Positions 8,814 to 17,000 of a stretch of DNA of 64,000 nucleotides are shown in pieces. The position numbers were made by a program, and so were the translations under genes. Position 1 is the stretch's first letter. Every line of letters begins with the position of its first letter. Under the pieces are notes generated by a model. That model had not been told where the DNA came from, did no database searches, and was given only the letters and a program-made list of their open reading frames with translations. Source of the DNA: Sphingobium fluviale. GTDB lineage: Bacteria > Pseudomonadota > Alphaproteobacteria > Sphingomonadales > Sphingomonadaceae. The stretch is taken from NCBI RefSeq assembly GCF_004122115.1, contig NZ_SBKP01000001.1, positions 310,001 through 374,000 on the forward strand, in the 5' to 3' direction.

Positions 8814-10058
8814 TCATTCCGAGACTAAAATCTCGCGCGCGGGCGCATGACCGAGGAAGGCGGCGGGCGATGCGGTGGCGCCATAGGCTCCGGCGCAGAA
8901 GATGGCGACGAGGTCTCCTGCCTCCACCGCGGGAAGCTGCACGCGCTCTCCCAGCCGGTCAAGCGGGGTACACAGGCAGCCCACGATACTCACCGGCTCT
9001 TCCACCCCATCTGCCAGCCCATATTTGTTGGCGATGGCAACGGGATAATTGCGCCGAACCACGGTGCCGAAATTGCCGCTCGCCGCAAGCTGATGATGCA
9101 GGCCGCCGTCGACCACGGCAAACCGCTCACCGTGGCTCTCCTTCACATCGATCACGCGGGTGAGATAAACGCCCGCCTCGGCCACCAGATACCGCCCCAG
9201 CTCCAGCGCGAAGGCGGCTCCTTCCAGCGCAGCGGGCACCAGCGTCAGCCCCTCCTCCAGCGCGAGGCCGACCGCGCGGATATCGAGCGGCAGATCGCCG
9301 GGGAAATAGGGCACACCAAATCCGCCACCCAGGTTAACAAGTGGCGGAACCGCGCCCACCTCCTCCGACAGCCGCGCCGCCAGCCCCACAGTTGCCGCCT
9401 GCGCCTCTATGATCGCCACGGCATCTAGCGCCTGGCTGCCCGCGAAGATATGCCAGCCGCGCCAGTCCGCCCCGGCGGCGATCACCCGCCGCGCCAGCGC
9501 CGCGGCGCGATCCGCATCGACACCGAACGGCTTTGCTCCGCCGCCCATCTTCATGCCGGAGCCTTTGAGGTCAAAATCCGGGTTTACGCGCACGGCAAGG
9601 CGCGGAGCAACGCCCACCGCCTCCCCGATCCGCAAGGCCCGCGCCGCTTCGCCCTCCGACTCCAGATTGATCGTTACCCCTGCCTGGATCGCGGCGCGCA
9701 GCTCGTCATCCCGCTTGCCCGGCCCCGCGAAGCTGATCGCTTCCGCCTTCATGCCCGCATCAAGAGCATGCTTGAGCTCCCCGCCAGAGGCGATGTCGAA
9801 CCCGTCGACCAGCTCCGTCATGGCGGCAAGCAGCGGCGGGAAAGGGTTGGCCTTGATCGCATAATGCAGGTGCAGCCCATCGGGCATCGCCGCGCGCAGC
9901 ATCGTTATACGCGCGCGCACCAGCGCCATGTCATAGACGAAGAGCGGGGTATCCCCCGCTTCATCAGCCAGCGCAGCCGCGCCGCAGCCGCCGATCAAGA
10001 GCATGCCGTCTTCTGCTTCGTAACCGGGCGGGATCGGCCCCATCGGCTTCATGCTCAT
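8814..10058 (-). CDS. PLP-dependent decarboxylase, exosortase A system-associated
   Basis: This 414-residue enzyme belongs to fold-type III PLP decarboxylases related to diaminopimelate and ornithine decarboxylases (TIGR03099 type in exosortase loci). The PLP lysine lies in LHYAIKANPFPPLL near residue 68. GGGFGVPYFPG binds the cofactor phosphate, and ELGRYLVAEAG is a further family motif. The ATG overlaps the stop of the ligase as ATGA, so the two are translationally coupled. Together with the ligase and carrier protein it may make a small amine or acyl group attached to the polysaccharide or sorted protein. The true substrate is unknown. Annotation as lysA would be misleading here because of the context. 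Confidence 0.87.
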   Translation of the reverse strand: MSMKPMGPIPPGYEAEDGMLLIGGCGAAALADEAGDTPLFVYDMALVRARITMLRAAMPDGLHLHYAIKANPFPPLLAAMTELVDGFDIASGGELKHALDAGMKAEAISFAGPGKRDDELRAAIQAGVTINLESEGEAARALRIGEAVGVAPRLAVRVNPDFDLKGSGMKMGGGAKPFGVDADRAAALARRVIAAGADWRGWHIFAGSQALDAVAIIEAQAATVGLAARLSEEVGAVPPLVNLGGGFGVPYFPGDLPLDIRAVGLALEEGLTLVPAALEGAAFALELGRYLVAEAGVYLTRVIDVKESHGERFAVVDGGLHHQLAASGNFGTVVRRNYPVAIANKYGLADGVEEPVSIVGCLCTPLDRLGERVQLPAVEAGDLVAIFCAGAYGATASPAAFLGHAPAREILVSE

Positions 10059-11602
10059 GCTACGCTCTCCCCGGCCAGCATGCGCCAGTCCTGCGCCACC
10101 AGCACACGATCGATCTTGCCATTGGCGTTGCGCGGGAAGGCCTCGACCACGCGGATATCAGACGGTATCATGAAATTGGGCAGCTCCTTCTTCAAACTTT
10201 CCCGCAGCGCATCCAGCGCTCCCTCCTGTGTTACCCGTACCAAAAGCACCACCGCCTGCCCCAGACGCGCGTCCGAGACACCCAAGGCCACTGCCTCGGC
10301 GACACCCGCCACAGACTGCGCCGCTTCCTCAACCTCCGTGGGGCTGATGCGGTTGCCTGCTGATTTGATCATCGCATCCTCGCGCCCCACGAAATAGAGC
10401 AAGCCTTCGCTATCCCGCCGCACCGTATCGCCGGACCACACCGCCACTCCGTCATAGCTTGATGAGGGCGGCGCGGGGCGAAACCGCTCCGCCGTGCGCA
10501 CGGGATCGTTCCAATAGCCTTGCGCCACCAGCGGCCCGCAGTGGACAAGCTCGCCCGGCTCGTCATCTGCCGTCAGGCTGCCGTCAGGGCGGCAGACGAG
10601 GATCTCCGCATGGGGTATCGCGCGGCCCATGCTCTCTGGGTGGGTCGCCACCAGTTCCGGCGGCAGATAGGTGGAGCGAAACGCTTCCGTCAGGCCATAC
10701 ATGGGGTAGATGTCGGCGTTGGGAAACAGTGCGGCCAGCCGCCCGATCAGGGCTTTGGTCAATGCCCCGCCGCTGTTGGTGATCCGCCGTAGCCGCCCCG
10801 CTGTTTCGGCAGGCCAGTCCGCCTCGGTGAGCTGCACCCAGAGCGGCGGCACTCCGGCGAGCGTGGTAATCTCCTCCCGCTCCACCGCCTTCACCACATC
10901 GCGCGCGGTCAGGTAATCGAGCGGAACCACCGTGCCGCCAGCGGCCCAGGTGGACAGGAGCTGGTTCTGCCCATAGTCGAAGCTGAACGGCAGCACGCCA
11001 AGCACACGGTCTGCGGGTGTCAGGCGCAGATACTCCGCGACAGAAACCGCGCCGAGCCAGAGGTTCGCATGGCTCAGCATCACGCCCTTGGGCCTGCCTG
11101 TCGAACCAGAGGTATAGAGAATGGCGGCGAGCGTATCCGGCCCGGCGCCAGAGGGTGGTAAGGCAGCGCTGGCTTGCGCTCCGGCCAGCGCCGCGTCATC
11201 GGCAATTGTCCGGCACTCATGCGGCACATCGCCCGGCTCCAGCGCCGCAAGCCGCGCGCCCGTGCCGATCAATAGTGCGGCACCGCTGTCGGAAAGGATA
11301 TGCGCCACTTGCGCGCGCTTGAGCAGGGGGTTGATCGGCACATGGATCAGCCCGGCGCGCGGCGCGGCAAGCGGCAGGATGCAGGCGAGCTTTCCCTTCG
11401 CGAGCCAACTTGCAATCCGGCTGCCCGGCGCAAAGCCCATTGAACCGAGCCAGCCCGCCGTCCGGCCCACCGCTTCCTCCAGCGCCGCGTAGCTCAGCGC
11501 GCCTGCCTTGCCCGCTATCGCCTGCCCCTCTGCGCCAACAGTGGCCATGCCAGCGAGCGGCAGATGGTCTATCGGGTTCAGGGACAAATCACTTAACTCC
11601 AT
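10055..11602 (-). CDS. Acyl-CoA ligase (AMP-forming), exosortase A system-associated
   Basis: This 515-residue enzyme is an adenylate-forming ligase (TIGR03098 type). The P-loop-like motif is ILYTSGSTGRPKGVMLSH, the adenylate-binding motif is YPMYGLTE, and NGKIDR near the C-terminus carries the catalytic lysine. It should activate a carboxylic acid with ATP and load it on CoA or on the nearby acyl carrier protein. The ATG at 11602 is used; a GTG two codons upstream is possible. Its start faces the divergent acyltransferase gene across about 30 bp, so both promoters must lie in or near that short region. The acid substrate is unknown. Confidence 0.88.
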   Translation of the reverse strand: MELSDLSLNPIDHLPLAGMATVGAEGQAIAGKAGALSYAALEEAVGRTAGWLGSMGFAPGSRIASWLAKGKLACILPLAAPRAGLIHVPINPLLKRAQVAHILSDSGAALLIGTGARLAALEPGDVPHECRTIADDAALAGAQASAALPPSGAGPDTLAAILYTSGSTGRPKGVMLSHANLWLGAVSVAEYLRLTPADRVLGVLPFSFDYGQNQLLSTWAAGGTVVPLDYLTARDVVKAVEREEITTLAGVPPLWVQLTEADWPAETAGRLRRITNSGGALTKALIGRLAALFPNADIYPMYGLTEAFRSTYLPPELVATHPESMGRAIPHAEILVCRPDGSLTADDEPGELVHCGPLVAQGYWNDPVRTAERFRPAPPSSSYDGVAVWSGDTVRRDSEGLLYFVGREDAMIKSAGNRISPTEVEEAAQSVAGVAEAVALGVSDARLGQAVVLLVRVTQEGALDALRESLKKELPNFMIPSDIRVVEAFPRNANGKIDRVLVAQDWRMLAGESVA

Positions 11603-11632
11603 GTGCACGACTATACGCTATGCAGACGCATC

Positions 11633-12637
11633 ATGAACCGGGATAGAGACATTTCCCCGCCACGGAAAGACGATAGCACCGCAAACGGCTTTCACCGGCG
11701 CGCGTGGTTCGACATGCTGGCGCGACACTGCTTTGCCGGGAGCGACGTCATGATGCCGCAGGCGCGGATCGGCGATGCGTCCGCGGTTCTGCCGCTGGTG
11801 CGCGATGCCGACGATGGCCGTCTGACTGCGCTCGCTAACTACTACAGCTTTTCCTATTCGCCGATGTTCGAAAGGGCGAAGGATGTGGGCGAACGCGAGG
11901 CGTTGGTCCGCCAGATAGCGGTGGGGTTGCGTGGGTCCGCCGGGCGGGTGAGCCTTTATCCGCTTATCGACAATGATGGCGATGCCATGCCGGAGCTGCT
12001 GCGCCGCGCCTTTGCCGCTGCGGGGTGGATCGCGTTGCTGACCGATCAGAACAGCAACCATATCGTTGACATCAATGGGCGATCCTTTGACGCCTATTGG
12101 CGCAAACGGCCCGGCGCGCTCCGCACCTCCGTCAGACGCAAAAGCCGTGCCGCGCGATATGAATTTCATATCCACCGGCAGATCGATGAGCGCCTGTGGC
12201 AGGAATATTGCTCGGTCTATGGTGCGAGCTGGAAAAATGCCGAGCCATACCCCGACATGATCCGCGCGATCGCGGCCGAGGCCGCACAACGCGATGCGCT
12301 GCGCCTCGGAATCGCGCGCAGGGGGGAGAGCGCCATCGCCGCGCAGCTCTGGACATTAGAGGGCACTACCGCCTGCATCCACAAGATAGCGCATGACAAT
12401 GCGGAGGACATCCATTCCCCCGGCACGCTTCTCAGCCACCACATGTTCGCCCACATGATCGGCAACGAGAAAGTCGCCCGCATCGATTACGGCACGGGCG
12501 GCAACGCCTATAAGCGGGACTGGATGGAGCAGGAGCGACCAATGCTGAGGCTCGATTGCTTTGATCCCCGCAGCGCGCGCCAATGGCTGCCCGCGCTCAG
12601 AACCCGCATTTCTCAGCTTGTCCGACGCCCATCTTGA
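11633..12637 (+). CDS. GNAT/FemAB-fold acyltransferase (BioF2-like domain)
   Basis: This 334-residue protein has the layout of the Acetyltransf_6 (BioF2-like) group. A central segment DINGRSFDAYWRKRPGALR precedes a basic stretch SVRRKSRAARY. The C-terminal part holds a conserved GTLLSHHMFAHMI helix and IDYGTGGNAYKRDWM. It is transcribed away from the ligase and followed at once by an acyl carrier protein, which suggests it transfers the group loaded by the ligase. An ATG at 11633 is chosen; a GTG at 11603 is also in frame but overlaps the ligase start. The family is recognised; the acceptor is unknown. Confidence 0.75.
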   Translation: MNRDRDISPPRKDDSTANGFHRRAWFDMLARHCFAGSDVMMPQARIGDASAVLPLVRDADDGRLTALANYYSFSYSPMFERAKDVGEREALVRQIAVGLRGSAGRVSLYPLIDNDGDAMPELLRRAFAAAGWIALLTDQNSNHIVDINGRSFDAYWRKRPGALRTSVRRKSRAARYEFHIHRQIDERLWQEYCSVYGASWKNAEPYPDMIRAIAAEAAQRDALRLGIARRGESAIAAQLWTLEGTTACIHKIAHDNAEDIHSPGTLLSHHMFAHMIGNEKVARIDYGTGGNAYKRDWMEQERPMLRLDCFDPRSARQWLPALRTRISQLVRRPS

Positions 12638-12653
12638 GGTTAGAGGCGCGCGG

Positions 12654-12950
12654 ATGCGCAAGAAATCTCAGGAAAAGAACGCGATGCCGCTGCCCGTCAA
12701 AGCGCTTCTAAGTGATACATTGCGGGACGTGCTCGCGCTCGCGGAGAGCACAGCGGCGGGGCTGGAGGCCGATACGCCGCTGTTCGGCGCGATGCCGGAA
12801 CTCGATTCGATGGCGGTCGCGACTCTGCTTACCGAGATAGAGGATCGGTTTGGCATCGTTATCGATGATGACGATGTGGACGGCGAAACCTTCGAAACAT
12901 TTGGCACACTGGCCGCGTTCGTCGAAAGCAAACTCGCCGCCCGACGCTGA
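12654..12950 (+). CDS. Acyl carrier protein of the XrtA locus
   Basis: This small acidic protein of 98 residues is an acyl carrier protein. The motif PELDSMAVATLL contains the serine that receives 4'-phosphopantetheine, and the following stretch FGIVIDDDDVDGETF is the acidic helix region. Similar carriers occur beside the exosortase-associated AMP ligase, so it is probably the acceptor for that enzyme and the donor for the acyltransferase upstream. AGAGG lies 7 bp before the ATG at 12654. An ATG at 12684 giving 88 residues is an alternative with AGGA further away. Confidence 0.85.
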   Translation: MRKKSQEKNAMPLPVKALLSDTLRDVLALAESTAAGLEADTPLFGAMPELDSMAVATLLTEIEDRFGIVIDDDDVDGETFETFGTLAAFVESKLAARR

Positions 12951-12962
12951 GCGGCGACTGCC

Positions 12963-13928
12963 TTACTCTGCCGCCTGCGCCGCCTCGAACTCAGCTTCCG
13001 CGAGGAACCGCTCGGCATCCAGCGCGGCCATGCAGCCCATTCCCGCCGCCGTCACCGCCTGACGATAGACCTGATCGGCGACGTCGCCTGCAGCGAACAC
13101 ACCCGGTATCGCGGTTTTTGATCCGCCCTTTTCCACGACAAGATAGCCATTATCGAGCGGCAGCTTACCCGCGAACAACTCGGTCGAGGGCTTGTGGCCA
13201 ATCGCGACGAATGCGCCATCAATCCCCACATAAGACGCCTCGCCCGTCACAGTATCGACAAGATCGACGCCGACCAGTCCCTCCGGGTTGCCACCGCCGA
13301 CAAACCGCTCGACCCGCTTGTTCCACAGCACCTTGATGTGCGGGTGGGCGAACAGGCGCTCCTGCAATATCTTTTCGGCGCGCAGGCTGTCGCGCCGGTG
13401 AATCAGCGTCACGTCCGTGGAATGGTTGGTGAGGTAAAGCGCCTCCTCCACCGCCGTGTTGCCGCCGCCGATCACCACAACCTTCTTGCCGCGATAAAAG
13501 AAGCCATCGCAGGTTGCGCATGCGGAGACGCCCTTGCCAGACAGCGCCTCTTCCCCCTCGACATGGAGCCACTGCGCCTGCGCCCCGGTGGAAATGATCA
13601 GCGTGTCCGCCGTATAGACGCTGCCGCCGTCACCCGTGAGACGGAACGGTCGGCGGGACAGATCGACATCGACGATCTGGTCCCACACCATTTCCGCGCC
13701 GACATGCTCGGCCTGTGCCTGCATCTCCTGCATCAGCCACGGCCCCTGGATCACGTCACGAAAGCCGGGATAATTCTCTACGTCGGTGGTGATGGTCAGC
13801 TGGCCGCCGGGCTGCATCCCCTGCACCACCAGCGGCTTCATGCCCGCCCGCGCGCCATAGATGGCGGCAGATAAGCCCGCCGGGCCAGAGCCGAGGATGA
13901 GCATGCGGGTATGGCGAGATGTGGTCAT
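12963..13928 (-). CDS. trxB: Thioredoxin reductase
   Basis: This 321-residue flavoprotein transfers electrons from NADPH to thioredoxin in the cytoplasm. The FAD-binding motif is GSGPAGLSAAIYGARAG at the N-terminus. The redox-active disulfide is CATCDGFFYRGK near residue 137, and the NADPH motif is VIGGGNTAVEEALYL. A second FAD motif ends the protein (GVFAAGDVAD). The length is normal for low-molecular-weight bacterial TrxR. An upstream in-frame extension of 45 codons lacks conservation, so I start at MTTSRHTRM at 13928. It converges with the acyl carrier protein gene, 12 bp apart. Confidence 0.96.
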   Translation of the reverse strand: MTTSRHTRMLILGSGPAGLSAAIYGARAGMKPLVVQGMQPGGQLTITTDVENYPGFRDVIQGPWLMQEMQAQAEHVGAEMVWDQIVDVDLSRRPFRLTGDGGSVYTADTLIISTGAQAQWLHVEGEEALSGKGVSACATCDGFFYRGKKVVVIGGGNTAVEEALYLTNHSTDVTLIHRRDSLRAEKILQERLFAHPHIKVLWNKRVERFVGGGNPEGLVGVDLVDTVTGEASYVGIDGAFVAIGHKPSTELFAGKLPLDNGYLVVEKGGSKTAIPGVFAAGDVADQVYRQAVTAAGMGCMAALDAERFLAEAEFEAAQAAE

Positions 13929-14078
13929 GCGGGCGCCTTTTTGCGTGTCTTGATCTTCGCCTGAGATAGGCGCCAGCGGTCCGAACGCAAGGGGAAATTG
14001 CCGGTCCATGCGCAGCGGCAACACCCGACCACCCGCACCGCCTGCAAGCAGAGCGGAAAGCAAAACTCCTGCCCCCTC

Positions 14079-14107
14079 TTGATTTCTTTATTGTCTACTT
14101 ATATGAT
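14079..14107 (+). promoter_or_regulatory. Predicted sigma-70 promoter of the YezD-like gene
   Basis: TTGATT at 14079-14084 and TATGAT at 14102-14107 are separated by 17 bp, a good match to a housekeeping promoter. The segment 14079-14120 is strikingly AT-rich against its surroundings. A short inverted repeat, TCTA (14094-14097) and TAGA (14107-14110), overlaps the spacer and -10 box and could be an operator. This is a sequence-based prediction without experimental support. Confidence 0.5.
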
Positions 14108-14142
14108 AGATTATAAACATGTCATTCAGGAAGGAGATTTCT

Positions 14143-14319
14143 ATGGATTCGCTGCCCGAAAAGCCGCCGCCGACTGCGCTCACCGGGCTGGACGAAAGTC
14201 TTCAGTCGATCCACGAGGCGCTTGCCCGGATGCAGTTCGGCACTGTGCTCGTGACGGTCCATGATGGCCGCGTCGTCCAGATAGACGTAACCGAGAAGAA
14301 ACGGCTCAAACCGAGCTAA
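14143..14319 (+). CDS. YezD-like small protein (DUF2292)
   Basis: This 58-residue protein resembles the YezD/DUF2292 family. The family core is visible as IHEALARMQFGTVLVTVHDG followed by RVVQIDVTEKKR. AAGGAG lies about 8 bp before the ATG at 14143; an in-frame ATG eight codons upstream lacks such a site. In many bacteria members of this family sit beside sulfur-assimilation genes, but their molecular role is unknown. Here the gene precedes a TonB-dependent receptor by 83 bp and could be co-transcribed with it. A link to a sulfur source is therefore an inference. Confidence 0.7.
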   Translation: MDSLPEKPPPTALTGLDESLQSIHEALARMQFGTVLVTVHDGRVVQIDVTEKKRLKPS

Positions 14320-14402
14320 ACACACAAGCTCCAAACTCATTTTTCAACCACAAGCCGACCGGACCACCGGAGGCATCGTGACCCTCATCCAAAGGACATA
14401 CG

Positions 14403-16814
14403 ATGACCTCCCGTTCATATTTTCTCGCAGGCGCGGCATTGCTGACGCTCATAGCCACTCCCGCTTTCGCTGCCGAAGCCCCGGCTGCCGCAGCAGAAGA
14501 TCCCGCATTCGCTCCCGAAGACCAGACATCCATCGGCACCGGCCAGCGCGATGATGAGGTTATCACTGTAACCGCCCGCCGCCGCCAGGAAACCTCGCAG
14601 GATGTTCCGCTCGCCATCTCCGTCGTGGGCGGCGAACATATCGACAGCACCGGCAGCTTCAATGTGGGCCGCCTTCAGCAGCTGACGCCGACGCTGCAAT
14701 TCTACTCATCGAACCCGCGCAACACCGCCGTGAACATTCGCGGCCTCGGCGTGCCGTTTGGCCTCACCAACGATGGCATCGAGCAGGGCGTCGGCATTTA
14801 TGTGGACGATGTGTATAATTCGCGCGTGGCGTCCGCGACCTTCGATTTTCTCGATGTCGCACAGGTCGAGGTGCTGCGCGGGCCGCAGGGCACGCTCTAT
14901 GGCAAGAACACGACCGCAGGCGCCATCAACATCACGACCCGCCAGCCGACCTTTGATTTCGAGGGTCGCGCTGAGATCTCACTCGGCAATTATGGGTTCA
15001 AGCAGGCCAAGGCGGCAGTCTCCGGTCCGCTGACCGAAACGCTGGCGGCGCGCGTCGCCCTGTCTACTACCAGCCGTCGCGGCACGATCTATAATGTCAC
15101 CACCAACCGCTGGATTCAGAGCCAGGACAATCTCGGACTGCGCGGCCAGCTGTTGTTCAAGCCCAGCGAGGCGTTCAACCTGACGCTTGCTGCCGACTTT
15201 TCCGAGCAGGATGCCGTCTGCTGCGGCTCTGTGTTCGTGCGCACCGGCACAACCCAGCGCGCCACCAACCGCCAGTTCGCGGCGCTTGCAGCCGCGCAGG
15301 GCTATGCCGTTCCCAGCCTCAACCCCTTCGCTCGCGTGACCGATCTCGATGCCGCACTTCAGGCGGGCAACAAGATCGGTGGCGTATCGCTGAAGGCAAA
15401 CTGGGATGTCGGGCCGGGCACGCTCACCTCCGTTACCGCGTGGCGCTTCTGGGATTGGAGGCCGCAGAATGACCGCGATTTCACCGGGCTGCCCATCGTC
15501 ACCCGATCCCAGAACCCTTCGCAGCAGGACCAGTATACCCAGGAGTTGCGCTTTAACTATAGCGGCGACGGGCTGGATTTCGTGGTCGGGGCGTTCGGCT
15601 TTCATCAGCGCATCGATACACAGGGGACCGAAGCGCATGGCAGCGCATCAACCAGGTGGAACCTGGCTCCCACGAACGCGCTGTATAATTCGAACGTGCT
15701 CGATGGCCTGACCGCCCGCAACACCCAGTATCTCAAGAACACCAGCCTCGCGCTGTTCGGTCAGGCGAGCTGGAAGGTCACTCCGGAGATCACATTGCAA
15801 CCCGGCGTTCGCCTCAACTATGACAAGAAGGACGGCTTTTATCAGCGGCGTGTCTTCACCGGCACGGGCACGGAGATAGTTATCGGCGGTCCATCCAGCG
15901 CTGTCACAACCGCGCAACTTGCCATCTTCACGCCGCAGACGATCGCGCCCAAGTTCAGCGACTGGAACTTCAGCTATGATTTCACCGCGAGCTATAAGGC
16001 CACCCGCGACGTGCTGCTTTACGCAACCTATGCCAAGACCTTCAAGTCTGGCGGCATCAATCAGAACGGCGTGCCTGTCGATGCGGCCAACAACCCGATC
16101 CTGGCCGCGGCTACCGTGAAGCCGGAATCGGTGGATCATTACGAGCTGGGCGTGAAGACGGAGTTTTTGGATCGCCGCGCGATCCTCAACGTCTCGCTCT
16201 TCCGCACCGACATCAAGGACTATCAGGCCAACGTGAACAACGGCCAGTTCGGTGTGCTGCGCGGCTATCTCGCCAATGCGGGGGCGGTGCGTTCGCAGGG
16301 GCTGGAGTGGGACTTCTCGGTGCGGCCGAGCGAGCGCTTCAACGCATTCGTCAATGGCGCTTACACTGACGCGACCTATCGCAAGTTCACTGACGCTCCC
16401 TGCCCGCCAGAGCTTTCCGGCGGAACCAGCAGCCCGGCGAACTGCGACATTTCGGGTCAGCGGCTTCCGGGCGTATCCAAATGGTCGTTCTCGTTCGGGG
16501 CAGAGGGCAATGTGCCAGCCCAGCTGCTCGGCAAGAGTGGCGAGGTCTATCTCGGTTATGACGGCAGCTATCGCTCCAACTTTTCTTCGAACCCCACGCC
16601 CTCACGCTATACATGGGTCGATGGCTATTCGCTCTCGAACTTCCGCGTGGGCTTCCGGACCGAGGAAGGGTTCGACATCTATGGATGGGTGCGCAACGCC
16701 TTCAAGAAGGATTATTTCGAACAGCTGTTCGTTGGCCCCGGCAACACGGGCCTGATCGCCGGCCTGCCGGGCGACCCACGCACCTGGGGCGCAACCGTGA
16801 GGGCCGTTTTCTAG
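14403..16814 (+). CDS. TonB-dependent receptor
   Basis: This 803-residue outer-membrane receptor imports a ligand using TonB energy. A signal peptide covers about residues 1-23 (ending TPAFA). The TonB box is DEVITVTA near residue 51, and the plug domain contains VNIRGLGVPF and VEVLRGPQGTLYGKN. The remainder is a 22-strand type barrel ending in the aromatic residue F (ATVRAVF). The type is the one common in sphingomonads (TIGR01782/PF07715-like). The ligand cannot be read from the sequence; the YezD-like gene upstream hints at a sulfur compound. The TAG stop codon is formed at the junction with the fold-back element described next. Confidence 0.92.
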   Translation: MTSRSYFLAGAALLTLIATPAFAAEAPAAAAEDPAFAPEDQTSIGTGQRDDEVITVTARRRQETSQDVPLAISVVGGEHIDSTGSFNVGRLQQLTPTLQFYSSNPRNTAVNIRGLGVPFGLTNDGIEQGVGIYVDDVYNSRVASATFDFLDVAQVEVLRGPQGTLYGKNTTAGAINITTRQPTFDFEGRAEISLGNYGFKQAKAAVSGPLTETLAARVALSTTSRRGTIYNVTTNRWIQSQDNLGLRGQLLFKPSEAFNLTLAADFSEQDAVCCGSVFVRTGTTQRATNRQFAALAAAQGYAVPSLNPFARVTDLDAALQAGNKIGGVSLKANWDVGPGTLTSVTAWRFWDWRPQNDRDFTGLPIVTRSQNPSQQDQYTQELRFNYSGDGLDFVVGAFGFHQRIDTQGTEAHGSASTRWNLAPTNALYNSNVLDGLTARNTQYLKNTSLALFGQASWKVTPEITLQPGVRLNYDKKDGFYQRRVFTGTGTEIVIGGPSSAVTTAQLAIFTPQTIAPKFSDWNFSYDFTASYKATRDVLLYATYAKTFKSGGINQNGVPVDAANNPILAAATVKPESVDHYELGVKTEFLDRRAILNVSLFRTDIKDYQANVNNGQFGVLRGYLANAGAVRSQGLEWDFSVRPSERFNAFVNGAYTDATYRKFTDAPCPPELSGGTSSPANCDISGQRLPGVSKWSFSFGAEGNVPAQLLGKSGEVYLGYDGSYRSNFSSNPTPSRYTWVDGYSLSNFRVGFRTEEGFDIYGWVRNAFKKDYFEQLFVGPGNTGLIAGLPGDPRTWGATVRAVF

Positions 16815-16957
16815 GGCCGATCGACATTCAGCCCTGACGGCCTGCAAATGGCGATTTTCCGAGCTTCCGGTGCTCACGTACCTGTAGTACGCTGCGCTCC
16901 GGGTCACGCAAAACCACCATTTTCGTCACGTCATCATCTGAATGTCGATCGGCCCTA
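16812..16957. mobile_element. 146-bp fold-back element (MITE-like), copy 1
   Basis: The element has perfect terminal inverted repeats: AGGGCCGATCGACATTCAG at 16813-16831 and its reverse complement at 16938-16956. It is bounded by TA on both sides. The inner part is also self-complementary with mismatches, so a transcript would fold into one long hairpin. A second copy at 60700-60845 differs at only two positions (16862 A against T, and 16884 G against A). No transposase is encoded, so a miniature inverted-repeat element mobilised by a TA-targeting transposase elsewhere is inferred. It lies between the receptor gene and glmS and may act as a terminator. Confidence 0.75.
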
Positions 16958-17000
16958 GCACCCCTGAGCCGGGTGTGGGGCCGGGCGATGGCCGGCCCCG

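Noticed and set aside
8814-10058. lysA or ornithine decarboxylase of primary metabolism
   Set aside because: The gene is coupled to the exosortase-type AMP ligase, and the sequence fits the exosortase-associated group.
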